DNA of 6,134 nt from Bacteroidota bacterium (GTDB taxonomy: Bacteria > Bacteroidota > Bacteroidia > Chitinophagales > Chitinophagaceae). The DNA lies in the NCBI GenBank assembly GCA_028876035.1, contig JAGWTK010000245.1:1-6134 (forward strand). Direction: 5' to 3'. How positions within the stretch are numbered: the first letter of the stretch is position 1; each line of letters starts with the position of its first letter. Below the pieces are notes generated by a model, which saw nothing but the letters and a program-made list of their open reading frames with translations, was not told where the DNA came from and did no database searches. Shown one piece after another: positions 1 to 5,938 of this stretch. A program made the position numbers and the translations under genes.

Positions 1-2002
1 AGATATCAATAATGCTTTCTTCAAACACGCCGTGCGTAGATGGATAAGTTACCATCAGGGCAGAAAGGCTGTCTTTGTATTGAAGTGCTTTTGCTTTCAG
101 GTCGGCTACATCAATATGTCCTTCTTCATCACTTTTTACGACTACTACTTTCATGCCTGCCATTACTGCGCTCGCGGGGTTGGTGCCATGCGCCGAAATG
201 GGAATCAACACCACGTTGCGATGTGCGTTGCCATTGGCAATATGATAATCGCGGATAGCCAGCAGGCCGGCATATTCACCCTGGGCACCGCTATTGGGTT
301 GCAGGCTGCAGGCAGTGAAACCGGTCACTGCACAGAGGTAATCGCTGAGTTCTTCAATGATTTGTGCGTAGCCCTGTGCCTGGTTGGCCGGGATGAACGG
401 ATGCAGCGCGCCAAATTCTGGCCAGCTTACCGGGATTAGTTCGGTGGCTGCATTCAGCTTCATGGTGCAGCTACCAAGCGATATCATGGAGGTATTGAGG
501 GAAAGGTCTTTGTTTTCGAGGTATTTGATGTACCGCATCATCTGGCTTTCGCTGTGATGGGTATTGAAAACAGCTTGTTGCAGAAAAGCAGAACTGCGTT
601 TAAGCGAAGACGGTAGTCGATCAGCAGGCATTTCTGTATCGATACTAAAGCTCGTGCTGTGTTGTCCGCCTGCCTGCTCAAACACGCTGATGATTTGCAG
701 GAGATCCTGTGGCTGGGTGGTTTCGTCAAGTGTAATGCCGATGGAACCATCTCCGAAATAGCGGAAGTTGATTTGATTCGCTTCAGCGATGTTGCGGATG
801 GCAGCGGTATCTTTGACCTTGAGGTGCAGGGTGTCAAAAAAACCATGATTGCTGTTTGGGATACCCAGGTCGCTAAGGGCTGCTTCCAGTGCAGTAGCGA
901 GGGTGGCCACGCGCAGTGCAATTTTTTTCAATCCGTCTGCACCATGGTACACCGCATACATGGCCGCCATATTGGCGAGCAATGCCTGCGCGGTACAGAT
1001 ATTTGAAGTAGCTTTTTCGCGTTTGATATGCTGCTCTCTTGTTTGCAGTGCCATGCGCAACGCGCGGTTCCCTTTTGCATCGATGCTTACGCCGATCAGG
1101 CGACCGGGGATCGAACGTTTGAATTCGTCTTTGGTAGCAAAAAAAGCAGCGTGCGGTCCGCCGAATCCCATAGGAACACCAAAGCGCTGGGCTGAACCAA
1201 CCGCCGCGTCGGCGCCCAATTCTCCGGGGGGCGTAAGCAGGGTAAGCGCCAGCAGGTCGGTAGCCACCACTGCATATCCGCCTGCGCTGTGAATTTTGCT
1301 GATGAACGAGCGGTAATCTTCTACCCCGCCTTTGTCGTTCGGGTACTGTAACAAGGCACCGAAATAGGTATTGTCTATTTCTGCGCTTGCATAATCTGCA
1401 AAAACAAGTTCTATCCCGATTGGCGCCGCCCTTGTAATCAACAGGTCTTTTGTTTGCGGGAACACAGCCTCGTCTACAAAGAATTTCGGTTGTTTGATTT
1501 CATCGGTTTTGTTCACATGGTGAAAGAACATGGTCATGGCTTCAGCAGCGGCTGTTCCTTCATCCAGCAAAGAAGCATTGGCAATGGGTAACGCAGTAAG
1601 ATCCGTTACAATAGTTTGGTAATTGAGCAAGCTTTCGAGGCGACCCTGTGATATCTCGGCCTGGTAGGGGGTGTATTGGGTATACCAACCCGGGTTTTCA
1701 AAAATGGTGCGGAGGATGACGCTGGGCGTAATGGTGCCATAATAGCCCTGGCCGATATAGGTTTTAAAGACTTTATTTTTTGATGCCGTGTTTTTCAGTT
1801 CCTGCAGGTAGGCAAATTCGCTTTGCGCCAGTGGCGCGGAAAGCGGCGTCTTCAGCCGGATAGAGGCCGGGATAGTCTTGCTGATGAGTTCATCGATCGA
1901 TCCAACGCCAATGGTTTTCAGCATTTCGCGGGTTGCGGATTCGTTAATCCCAATATGTCTCGACTGAAATTCTGCGGCCTGTTGCTCAAATAAATTTGTC
2001 AT
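1..2002 (-). CDS. gcvP: Glycine dehydrogenase (decarboxylating), P-protein of the glycine cleavage system; 3' end outside window
   Basis: The P-protein is a cytoplasmic PLP enzyme that decarboxylates glycine and passes the aminomethyl group to the lipoyl arm of GcvH. The frame is open without a stop from ATG at 2002 to the window edge, giving 667 residues of a protein usually about 950-960 long. Seen motifs: RHIG near residue 15; GQGYYGT near 83-89; an ENPGWYTQYTPYQAEISQGR block near 100-120; DEGTAAAEAM at 147-156; GFGGPHAAFF at 279-288; SLGSCTMKLN at 508-517; PNSGAQGEYAG near 569-579; YPSTHGVFEE close to the edge. The protein runs from the PA-like into the PB-like half, so this is the fused form and not split GcvPA/GcvPB. 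The PLP-binding lysine (HKTFCIPHGGGGPG region) is expected beyond the edge and cannot be checked. No Shine-Dalgarno is seen, and no other glycine cleavage gene lies in the window. Confidence 0.98.
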   Translation of the reverse strand, partial: MTNLFEQQAAEFQSRHIGINESATREMLKTIGVGSIDELISKTIPASIRLKTPLSAPLAQSEFAYLQELKNTASKNKVFKTYIGQGYYGTITPSVILRTIFENPGWYTQYTPYQAEISQGRLESLLNYQTIVTDLTALPIANASLLDEGTAAAEAMTMFFHHVNKTDEIKQPKFFVDEAVFPQTKDLLITRAAPIGIELVFADYASAEIDNTYFGALLQYPNDKGGVEDYRSFISKIHSAGGYAVVATDLLALTLLTPPGELGADAAVGSAQRFGVPMGFGGPHAAFFATKDEFKRSIPGRLIGVSIDAKGNRALRMALQTREQHIKREKATSNICTAQALLANMAAMYAVYHGADGLKKIALRVATLATALEAALSDLGIPNSNHGFFDTLHLKVKDTAAIRNIAEANQINFRYFGDGSIGITLDETTQPQDLLQIISVFEQAGGQHSTSFSIDTEMPADRLPSSLKRSSAFLQQAVFNTHHSESQMMRYIKYLENKDLSLNTSMISLGSCTMKLNAATELIPVSWPEFGALHPFIPANQAQGYAQIIEELSDYLCAVTGFTACSLQPNSGAQGEYAGLLAIRDYHIANGNAHRNVVLIPISAHGTNPASAVMAGMKVVVVKSDEEGHIDVADLKAKALQYKDSLSALMVTYPSTHGVFEESIIDI

Positions 2003-2034
2003 TCTGCGGGGAGTTATGCCTTGAAAAAGATGCG

Positions 2035-2042
2035 CAAATTTA
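2035..2042 (-). promoter_or_regulatory. Candidate gcvP promoter, -7 element
   Basis: On the minus strand TAAATTTG matches the Bacteroidota -7 consensus TAnnTTTG exactly and ends 32 bp before the gcvP ATG. About 20 bp upstream there is only an A/T-rich stretch (TTATAAAA) and no TTTG, so the -33 element is missing or poor. The implied leader of roughly 25-30 nt is too short for a glycine riboswitch. An 8-bp motif with four fixed T positions can arise by chance, hence modest confidence. Confidence 0.4.
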
Positions 2043-2121
2043 CGACAGGATAAGCAGACTTTTATAAGCGATTGCGGGGATGTGATTAGAGTGGGAATAA
2101 GGTGTTTGGTAAAGGGTATCC

Positions 2122-2142
2122 AGTACCAAGTACAAAGTACAA
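2122..2142. repeat. Three tandem heptads of AGTACAA type
   Basis: Reads agtacca, agtacaa, agtacaa: three 7-bp words in a row. It is a different heptad from the GTAAGAG words that start 39 bp to the right, but has the same period. It lies in the non-coding gap between gcvP and the hydroxylase gene. No open frame of interest crosses it, and a 7-bp period does not suit coding. Confidence 0.8.
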
Positions 2143-2180
2143 AGACGCCCGTTGCGGGTGCAACATGCGTTCATTCGTAG

Positions 2181-2301
2181 GTGGGAGGTAAGAGGTAAGA
2201 GGTAAGAGGCAAGAGGTCAGTGGCAAGCGGCACGCGGCCTGCGGAAAAAGTTGGTCGCTGCGCAGAAAGAACTTTAAACTTTAGACTTTAAACTTTTAAA
2301 C
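2181..2301. repeat. Composite repeat unit 1
   Basis: Words in order: gtgggag, gtaagag three times, gcaagag, gtcagtg, gcaagcg, gcacgcg, gcctgcg, gaaaaag, ttggtcg, ctgcgca, gaaagaa, then ctttaaa, ctttaga, ctttaaa and one octad cttttaaa. Against units 2 and 3 the core carries exactly one extra heptad (gcctgcg, 2237-2243). Its A/T tract is mainly heptads, not octads. Confidence 0.85.
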
Positions 2302-2392
2302 AGGTAAGAGGTCAGTGGCAAGCGGCCCGCGCAATGAGCCGGTCGTTGCACAAAAGGAACTTTTAAACCCTTAAACTCTTAAACTTTTAAAC
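2302..2392. repeat. Composite repeat unit 2
   Basis: The shortest unit. It has one gtaagag (2304-2310), then gtcagtg, gcaagcg, gcccgcg, caatgag, ccggtcg, ttgcaca, aaaggaa, followed by four octads: cttttaaa, cccttaaa, ctcttaaa, cttttaaa (2360-2391). The core aligns with unit 3 without a gap; most differences fall in the two heptads caatgag and ccggtcg. Confidence 0.85.
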
Positions 2393-2517
2393 AGGTAAGA
2401 GCTAGGAGGTAAGAGGTAAGAGGTCAGTGGCAAGCGGCACGCGGAAAAAGTTGGTCGTTGCACAGGAAGAACTTTTAAACCCTTAAACTCTTAAACCATT
2501 AAACTTTAGACTTTACA
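2393..2517. repeat. Composite repeat unit 3, overlapping the hydroxylase 3' end
   Basis: Words: gtaagag, ctaggag, gtaagag twice, gtcagtg, gcaagcg, gcacgcg, gaaaaag, ttggtcg, ttgcaca, ggaagaa, then octads cttttaaa, cccttaaa, ctcttaaa, ccattaaa and heptads ctttaga, ctttaca. It has exactly three more leading heptads than unit 2. On the minus strand the words at 2499-2517 encode the last residues and the TAA stop of the hydroxylase gene. Confidence 0.85.
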
Positions 2518-3419
2518 CTGTGCGTCTTCACTTTTTCAGCACCCCGTAGCTGATCACTGGTATGCCTGCTCCCATCGTGGCTCCAGCCGGGGGGACCAAA
2601 GAGGTAACCTGCTTTTTCGCGCCAGCTTAAATCCGGTCGGCGCAGATCTGTCCAAACGGCCTTCCATTCGTGAAAAACGAGGTGGACAGGCCCTTGTTCT
2701 TTCAGGTTGCTGGTGAGGCCATAGCGTACCGGTTCATAAGCGGCGGCGGGCAATTCTTCCTGGAAGGTGCCGAATAATTTATCCCAGATGATCAGCAGCA
2801 TGCCCATGTTTTTATCGAGATAAGTAGGGTTTGATGCGTGGTGCACCCGGTGATGGGAGGGGGTTACCAGGATGTATTCCAGCCAGCCCAGCCTGCGGAT
2901 CTTTTCGGTGTGTACCAATATGCCCCAGATCTGCGTGGCTGAATAGACCAGCGCGATGTCCAGTGGCTTGAAGCCCAGCCAGGCGATGGGAATAAAATAC
3001 ACAAAGCGATACAGCGGTTCCATTACTGACGAGCGGAACCCAACTGTGAGGTTGAACTGTTCCGATGAATGATGCGTGACATGGGTTGCCCAGAACAAAC
3101 GACAATGATGATCGACCCGGTGCAGCCAATAGTACATAAAGTCTTCGGCAACAACCAGGAGTAGCCAGTACAGCCACGGCGTAGCAATGGTACCAGCACG
3201 ATGGGTGTAAAAAAATTGCAGGATTAGTCCGATGTACACCCCGCGGAAAGCGAGGTCCAGCCCGGCATTCAGCAACATCAGGTAAACATTTTGCCAGGTA
3301 TTCTTCCAGGTATAGGCATGATCGTGCCGGAGATTGCTGAGCAATACTTCAAGTCCGATTACACATAGATAGAGCGGGGTGCTGATTAGGATCAGCAAGG
3401 TTTGGCGGATATCCTCCAT
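2499..3419 (-). CDS. Sterol desaturase / fatty acid hydroxylase family membrane protein
   Basis: 306 residues from ATG at 3419. The family contains integral membrane di-iron enzymes that hydroxylate or desaturate lipids; the substrate here cannot be told. The histidine ligand boxes are visible: HRVDHH at 100-105, HVTHH at 113-117 and HRVHH at 190-194, with a further family-typical histidine at 170. Hydrophobic segments lie near 5-28, 45-70, 79-98 and 135-168, with the His clusters after membrane spans as usual for the family. An in-frame TTG at 3431 would add four residues, but it lies inside the -7 promoter element, so the ATG is preferred. The gene has its own promoter just downstream of the terminator of the preceding gene. 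The last residues (about SVKSKV) and the TAA stop are encoded by repeat words, so the native C-terminus may have been altered. Confidence 0.93.
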   Translation of the reverse strand: MEDIRQTLLILISTPLYLCVIGLEVLLSNLRHDHAYTWKNTWQNVYLMLLNAGLDLAFRGVYIGLILQFFYTHRAGTIATPWLYWLLLVVAEDFMYYWLHRVDHHCRLFWATHVTHHSSEQFNLTVGFRSSVMEPLYRFVYFIPIAWLGFKPLDIALVYSATQIWGILVHTEKIRRLGWLEYILVTPSHHRVHHASNPTYLDKNMGMLLIIWDKLFGTFQEELPAAAYEPVRYGLTSNLKEQGPVHLVFHEWKAVWTDLRRPDLSWREKAGYLFGPPGWSHDGSRHTSDQLRGAEKVKTHSVKSKV

Positions 3420-3428
3420 AGGTTGGGG

Positions 3429-3460
3429 CAAAAGTAAAGCGCCTGGCCAAGAAAGGCAAA
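3429..3460 (-). promoter_or_regulatory. Bacteroidota-type promoter of the hydroxylase gene
   Basis: On the minus strand TTTG (3460-3457) is followed after 20 bp by TACTTTTG (3436-3429), an exact match to the -33 TTTG / -7 TAnnTTTG pair of the Bacteroidota housekeeping sigma factor. The predicted transcript start falls a few bases downstream, leaving a leader of only about 5-10 nt before ATG 3419. Its placement between the upstream terminator and the gene supports it. Confidence 0.7.
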
Positions 3461-3482
3461 TCGGGTGCTGTTACCCAAATGC

Positions 3483-3506
3483 AAAAAACCCCGCCGGTTG
3501 GCAGGG
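3483..3506 (-). terminator. Rho-independent terminator after the HTH-less sensor gene
   Basis: On the minus strand CCCTGCC, loop AACC, GGCGGGG forms a 7-bp GC-rich stem (one T-G wobble) directly followed by six T. It lies about 100 bp after the stop at 3608 and just before the promoter of the next minus-strand gene, so it separates the regulatory genes from the hydroxylase gene. Confidence 0.85.
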
Positions 3507-3607
3507 CCTTATTGCAGGGAGGGAATTAGTTGGTTTCAAAGTCGGATTGTAACTACGGTCAGCGTCATACAGGAACGGGATCTTAAAACGGGCGCAGGCA
3601 AACAGGG

Positions 3608-4285
3608 TTATGCAACCCTTCCGTTCATCGCATCGCCTGCCTGGTTTTTGCGCAGGCGTGCGCTCAAACGGTTAAAAAATCTTTCGGTGATCATCGTAAC
3701 AATGTTTTCGGTTACGCTGATGTAATAATCGTTGTCTTCGGCCCCCATTACTTTGTCGACCATGGTACGATACGTGGTGTCAAGTGCATCGAAGTAGAGC
3801 CGCTCTTCATTCAATCCGAAATAAGAACGGAATGAATTGTTCTCGAGGAAGGCGGGCTGCTGCTGCAACCAGGCGATGGGCACCATAATCTTTAAACGGT
3901 TTACACAGGCGCCCTTGCTGCCACTTAACAGGAAGGTATCGTTGCCCGCCGTCAGGAAAAGCGAGGTGATGACTTTATCGTCGTAGGCTACGGACTGGCC
4001 ATTGATGGAAATTTTACATTCAGCACCAGCCAGGATCTGGTTGATGTGCAGGGCTACATAATCGGGCCGGCTCACTGAGAGTTCCAGCTCAAAATCGCGG
4101 TGAAGAATATAGTTAGAGGCGTACGCATAGAATCCATTCGGAAATTCCAGCAGCTTGTAATCGCCCGTGGCAATCGAATCGTTCAGTACAATCTTTTTGC
4201 CGTACGCATGCCGGCTTACCGTTTCCACGAACTCGGGCAAATCCTGCTCGCTAAAATTCAATCCTTCGTAGGTTAGTTTAAACAT
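3608..4285 (-). CDS. HTH-less paralogue of the AraC-family sensor domain
   Basis: 225 residues from ATG 4285. The protein aligns by eye, end to end, with the N-terminal region of the AraC regulator encoded upstream. Both begin MF with a following EY/TY pair. ITSLF...GNDTFLLSGSKG matches MTSSLF...YEISAGTRARG; LDTTYRTMVDKVM matches LDAEYKKLVNDVI; and ITERFFNRLSARL matches LIERFFLRIAAKM. The ERFF motif is at 201 here and 203 there. The protein stops just after, where the regulator continues into its two helix-turn-helix motifs. No HTH coding is found downstream in any minus frame before the terminator. It has no signal peptide or membrane segment, so it is probably cytoplasmic. It could be a stand-alone ligand-binding or dimerisation partner of the regulator, or a decayed duplicate; the intact frame slightly favours function. 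An upstream ATG at 4420 would add 45 residues without likeness to the paralogue and is not used. Confidence 0.85.
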   Translation of the reverse strand: MFKLTYEGLNFSEQDLPEFVETVSRHAYGKKIVLNDSIATGDYKLLEFPNGFYAYASNYILHRDFELELSVSRPDYVALHINQILAGAECKISINGQSVAYDDKVITSLFLTAGNDTFLLSGSKGACVNRLKIMVPIAWLQQQPAFLENNSFRSYFGLNEERLYFDALDTTYRTMVDKVMGAEDNDYYISVTENIVTMITERFFNRLSARLRKNQAGDAMNGRVA

Positions 4286-4489
4286 AATCTGGTTGTTTGC
4301 GGTGATCAGTTCGGGCGGATGGGGGCGGGTGACTATCAGACGCGGCACGATGAGGAAAGGTGCGCAGCAATGCGATCTGTTTATGGCTGTAAACGGCAGT
4401 GGAATGCCTGAGAAAGACATAAAAAACCTAATATGACCTGGGTCTGGTGAGAATCAGGCAGTAAACTTCTGAAAACCAGGAGTAACTAA
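4286..4489. other. Intergenic region between the AraC regulator and its HTH-less paralogue
   Basis: 204 bp without a convincing gene. On the minus strand TAGGTTTT (4430-4423) is one mismatch from the -7 consensus but lacks a TTTG about 20 bp upstream, so a separate promoter for the HTH-less gene is possible but not shown. No good terminator stem follows the regulator's stop, so read-through from it is possible. Confidence 0.5.
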
Positions 4490-5491
4490 TCAATGGCTCA
4501 CTGGCTTGGCCAATTGGCTGGGGAGGATGCCGAATTCTTTTTTAAAGGCTGTACTGAAGTTGCTGAGGTTATGATAGCCCATTTCAATGGCTACCTGTTT
4601 GATCGAATATTTGCTGGATTCAAGTACATCGCGCGCCGCCTGCATCCGGGCTTTCTGGAAATATTGGTAGATAGGCATACCGAAGACGGTCCTGAAATTG
4701 TTCTTGAGCTTGGTTTCGCTGATGTTTACTTTTTTGGCGAGGTCCTGGATATAGGGGGCCGGACTAAACAGGTCACGGGTGATATACGATTCTATTTCCA
4801 TCACACGGTTGATGTCTTCCCGGGAAAGGCCGATGTGCAGGGTATTGCTTTCCATTTTGGCAGCGATGCGCAGGAAGAACCGTTCGATCAGCAACATGAT
4901 GCGGTTCTGAATGGCTATTTGTTTGAACTGTGCTTTGCCTTTTACCAGGTCGATCACATCGTTCACCAGTTTCTTATATTCTGCATCCAGCGGCTCCATC
5001 GATACCCGGGCATTTTTCAGCGAGAGGTATTTATGCAATAAGCCGGACTGCGAATTCACGCCCAGGTGTTCCGCCAGCCATTGATTGTCGAGCAAAATGT
5101 TCACGCCACGCGCCCTTGTACCAGCGCTGATTTCATAATTCGATTCGAACAATGAACTGGTCATGAGTGCCACCGAAAACGGATCATTATTAAGCTGCGA
5201 CCAGTCGTTGCCGATATCAATCTTTACTTGTCCTGCTTCCTGGATTTCGGTAAACCAGAGTGTATAATATTCCTGCTGAATTTTTTTACGGCGCAGCCGG
5301 AAAGGCTGCGCAAACCGGTATTCATATACCATGGCCTGGAGCGGCCCCTGCATGCGTACGACCTGCGTAAAGCCTTCCGCGATCCGGGCAGGGTAGTTCA
5401 AACGATCATCCTCCAATGGCACCTCAAAAGCGGTGGCCATCTCCTGCAGGAGGTCACTATAGTTCACAGTATCGTATTCAAACACAAACAT
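4490..5491 (-). CDS. AraC-family transcriptional regulator
   Basis: 333 residues from ATG 5491, a usual length for AraC regulators in Bacteroidota. Residues 1 to about 215 form a sensor region that I cannot assign to a ligand. The C-terminal AraC DNA-binding domain starts near 222. Its first helix-turn-helix is about 247-271 (IQDLAKKVNISETKLKNNF) and the second about 296-321 (SIKQVAIEMGYHNLSNFS, then FKKEFG), both with the classic AraC pattern. The frame stays open upstream to 5737, but that stretch overlaps the PspC gene and has no domain, so ATG 5491, which also matches the paralogue's start, is preferred. The gap to the PspC stop is 50 bp, so co-transcription is likely. The paralogous HTH-less gene follows on the same strand. 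The target genes are unknown; autoregulation is a common but unproven possibility. Confidence 0.95.
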   Translation of the reverse strand: MFVFEYDTVNYSDLLQEMATAFEVPLEDDRLNYPARIAEGFTQVVRMQGPLQAMVYEYRFAQPFRLRRKKIQQEYYTLWFTEIQEAGQVKIDIGNDWSQLNNDPFSVALMTSSLFESNYEISAGTRARGVNILLDNQWLAEHLGVNSQSGLLHKYLSLKNARVSMEPLDAEYKKLVNDVIDLVKGKAQFKQIAIQNRIMLLIERFFLRIAAKMESNTLHIGLSREDINRVMEIESYITRDLFSPAPYIQDLAKKVNISETKLKNNFRTVFGMPIYQYFQKARMQAARDVLESSKYSIKQVAIEMGYHNLSNFSTAFKKEFGILPSQLAKPVSH

Positions 5492-5541
5492 GATGTGTAT
5501 GGCAAGGGATGTAAATGATGTGCTGCCAATCAGGGCGGTTG

Positions 5542-5763
5542 CTACAGGTACCGGAGGGGGTTCCGGCGTGCAGAAAGGATATACCTTTTTATATTCATCC
5601 AGAAAGCTACAAACAAATAGATTACCAGCGGAGAACCCATGGTAAGAAAGGAAAGGTAAATAAAATATTTGCGGATGGTGGCAGAGGCAATACCTGCTTT
5701 TTCCCCGATATAGGAGCAAACGCCAAACACCTGCCATTCCACAAATTGCTTCAGCTTCTTCAT
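5542..5763 (-). CDS. PspC-domain small membrane protein
   Basis: 73 residues from ATG 5763, stop TAG. The protein shows the PspC layout: a short charged N-terminus, a first half-hydrophobic helix (FGVCSYIGEKAGIASATIRK, residues 13-32), then hydrophobic stretches around 33-56 containing GSPLVIYL, and a basic C-terminal tail (KRYILSARRN). PspC of the phage-shock response is an inner-membrane protein that senses envelope stress. Short stand-alone PspC proteins are common, and many have no known role. No PspA, PspB or PspF homologue is seen here. The next gene downstream is the AraC regulator, 50 bp away. No Shine-Dalgarno is seen. Confidence is high for the domain and low for any stress role. 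Confidence 0.88.
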   Translation of the reverse strand: MKKLKQFVEWQVFGVCSYIGEKAGIASATIRKYFIYLSFLTMGSPLVIYLFVAFWMNIKRYILSARRNPLRYL

Positions 5764-5808
5764 ATTGCTAATTTAAAAAAAAGGCCCTAAAGAACCAATA
5801 GAAAAGGT

Positions 5809-5838
5809 TTTGATACCCACCGTTTTTCGGTAAATTCG
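5809..5838 (+). promoter_or_regulatory. Candidate aconitase promoter
   Basis: TTTG (5809-5812), 18 bp, then TAAATTCG (5831-5838), one mismatch from TAnnTTTG. The leader would be about 95-100 nt. A small dyad ACCG-TTTTT-CGGT (5819-5831) sits in the spacer and touches the -7 element. The spacing is slightly short, so this is tentative. Confidence 0.4.
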
Positions 5839-5858
5839 CATCACTTTTTAAAACGCAG

Positions 5859-5876
5859 GCCGGAACCTTTCCCGGC
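5859..5876 (+). other. Short GC hairpin in the aconitase leader
   Basis: GCCGG (5859-5863) can pair with CCGGC (5872-5876) across an 8-nt loop. The same left arm could instead pair with CCGGC at 5896-5900 or 5904-5908, giving alternative folds. It lacks a T tract, so it is not a terminator. A role is not shown. Confidence 0.35.
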
Positions 5877-5938
5877 AATTCATTTTCCTTGGATCCCGGC
5901 CCACCGGCGTTTTGCAAACCTTTAAAATACAATGCACC

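Larger units (their letters stand above)
2181..2517. repeat. Repeat field of three composite units built of 7-bp and 8-bp words
   Basis: This stretch is almost wholly explained by short words. Each unit begins with purine-rich heptads (gtaagag type), passes through a fixed core (gtcagtg, gcaagcg, gcacgcg, gaaaaag, ttggtcg, ttgcaca and a purine heptad) and ends in a TTTAAA-containing tract made of heptads (ctttaaa, ctttaga) or octads (cttttaaa, cccttaaa, ctcttaaa). Units differ by whole words, which points to slippage or recombination at word scale. The array fills most of the 496-bp gap between the hydroxylase stop and gcvP, and its last 19 bp lie inside the hydroxylase coding region. There are no terminal inverted repeats, transposase, or equal-length spacers. 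Function unknown. Confidence 0.9.
5764..5938. other. Divergent intergenic region between the PspC gene and aconitase
   Basis: 175 bp carrying the control regions of both genes. On the minus strand TAAATTAG lies directly before the PspC ATG with TTGG 19 bp upstream, one mismatch from the -7 consensus; its closeness to the start (4 bp) would make the transcript almost leaderless, so it is doubtful. The plus-strand side holds the candidate aconitase promoter and a short GC hairpin. Confidence 0.6.

Noticed and set aside
32..1292. Several plus-strand open frames of 65-147 codons
   Set aside because: They lie antisense to the fully open gcvP frame, which has clear family motifs along its length; the plus-strand peptides show no domain.
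2003..2100. Glycine riboswitch before gcvP
   Set aside because: The space between the candidate promoter and ATG is about 30 nt, and no aptamer-like pairing is seen further upstream.
2181..2517. CRISPR array
   Set aside because: The whole stretch is repeat words with no unique equal-length spacers, and no cas gene is near.
3432..3607. Possible remnant of an HTH domain after the HTH-less gene
   Set aside because: I read the three minus frames after the stop; none shows an AraC HTH pattern, and a terminator lies at 3483-3506. The domain was lost cleanly or never present.
4286..4420. 45-residue N-terminal extension of the HTH-less protein from ATG 4420
   Set aside because: It is not matched in the paralogous regulator, whose start aligns with ATG 4285, and its composition (rich in P, R, C) does not resemble the rest.
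4423..4489. Terminator after the AraC gene
   Set aside because: CCTGG/CCAGG arms exist but are separated by a long loop and not next to a T tract, so the stem is not convincing.
4493..5041. 182-codon plus-strand open frame
   Set aside because: Antisense shadow of the AraC HTH region, whose motifs are unambiguous on the minus strand.
5492..5737. 82-residue upstream extension of the AraC frame
   Set aside because: It overlaps the PspC gene in another frame and shows no domain; the MF start at 5491 agrees with the paralogue.
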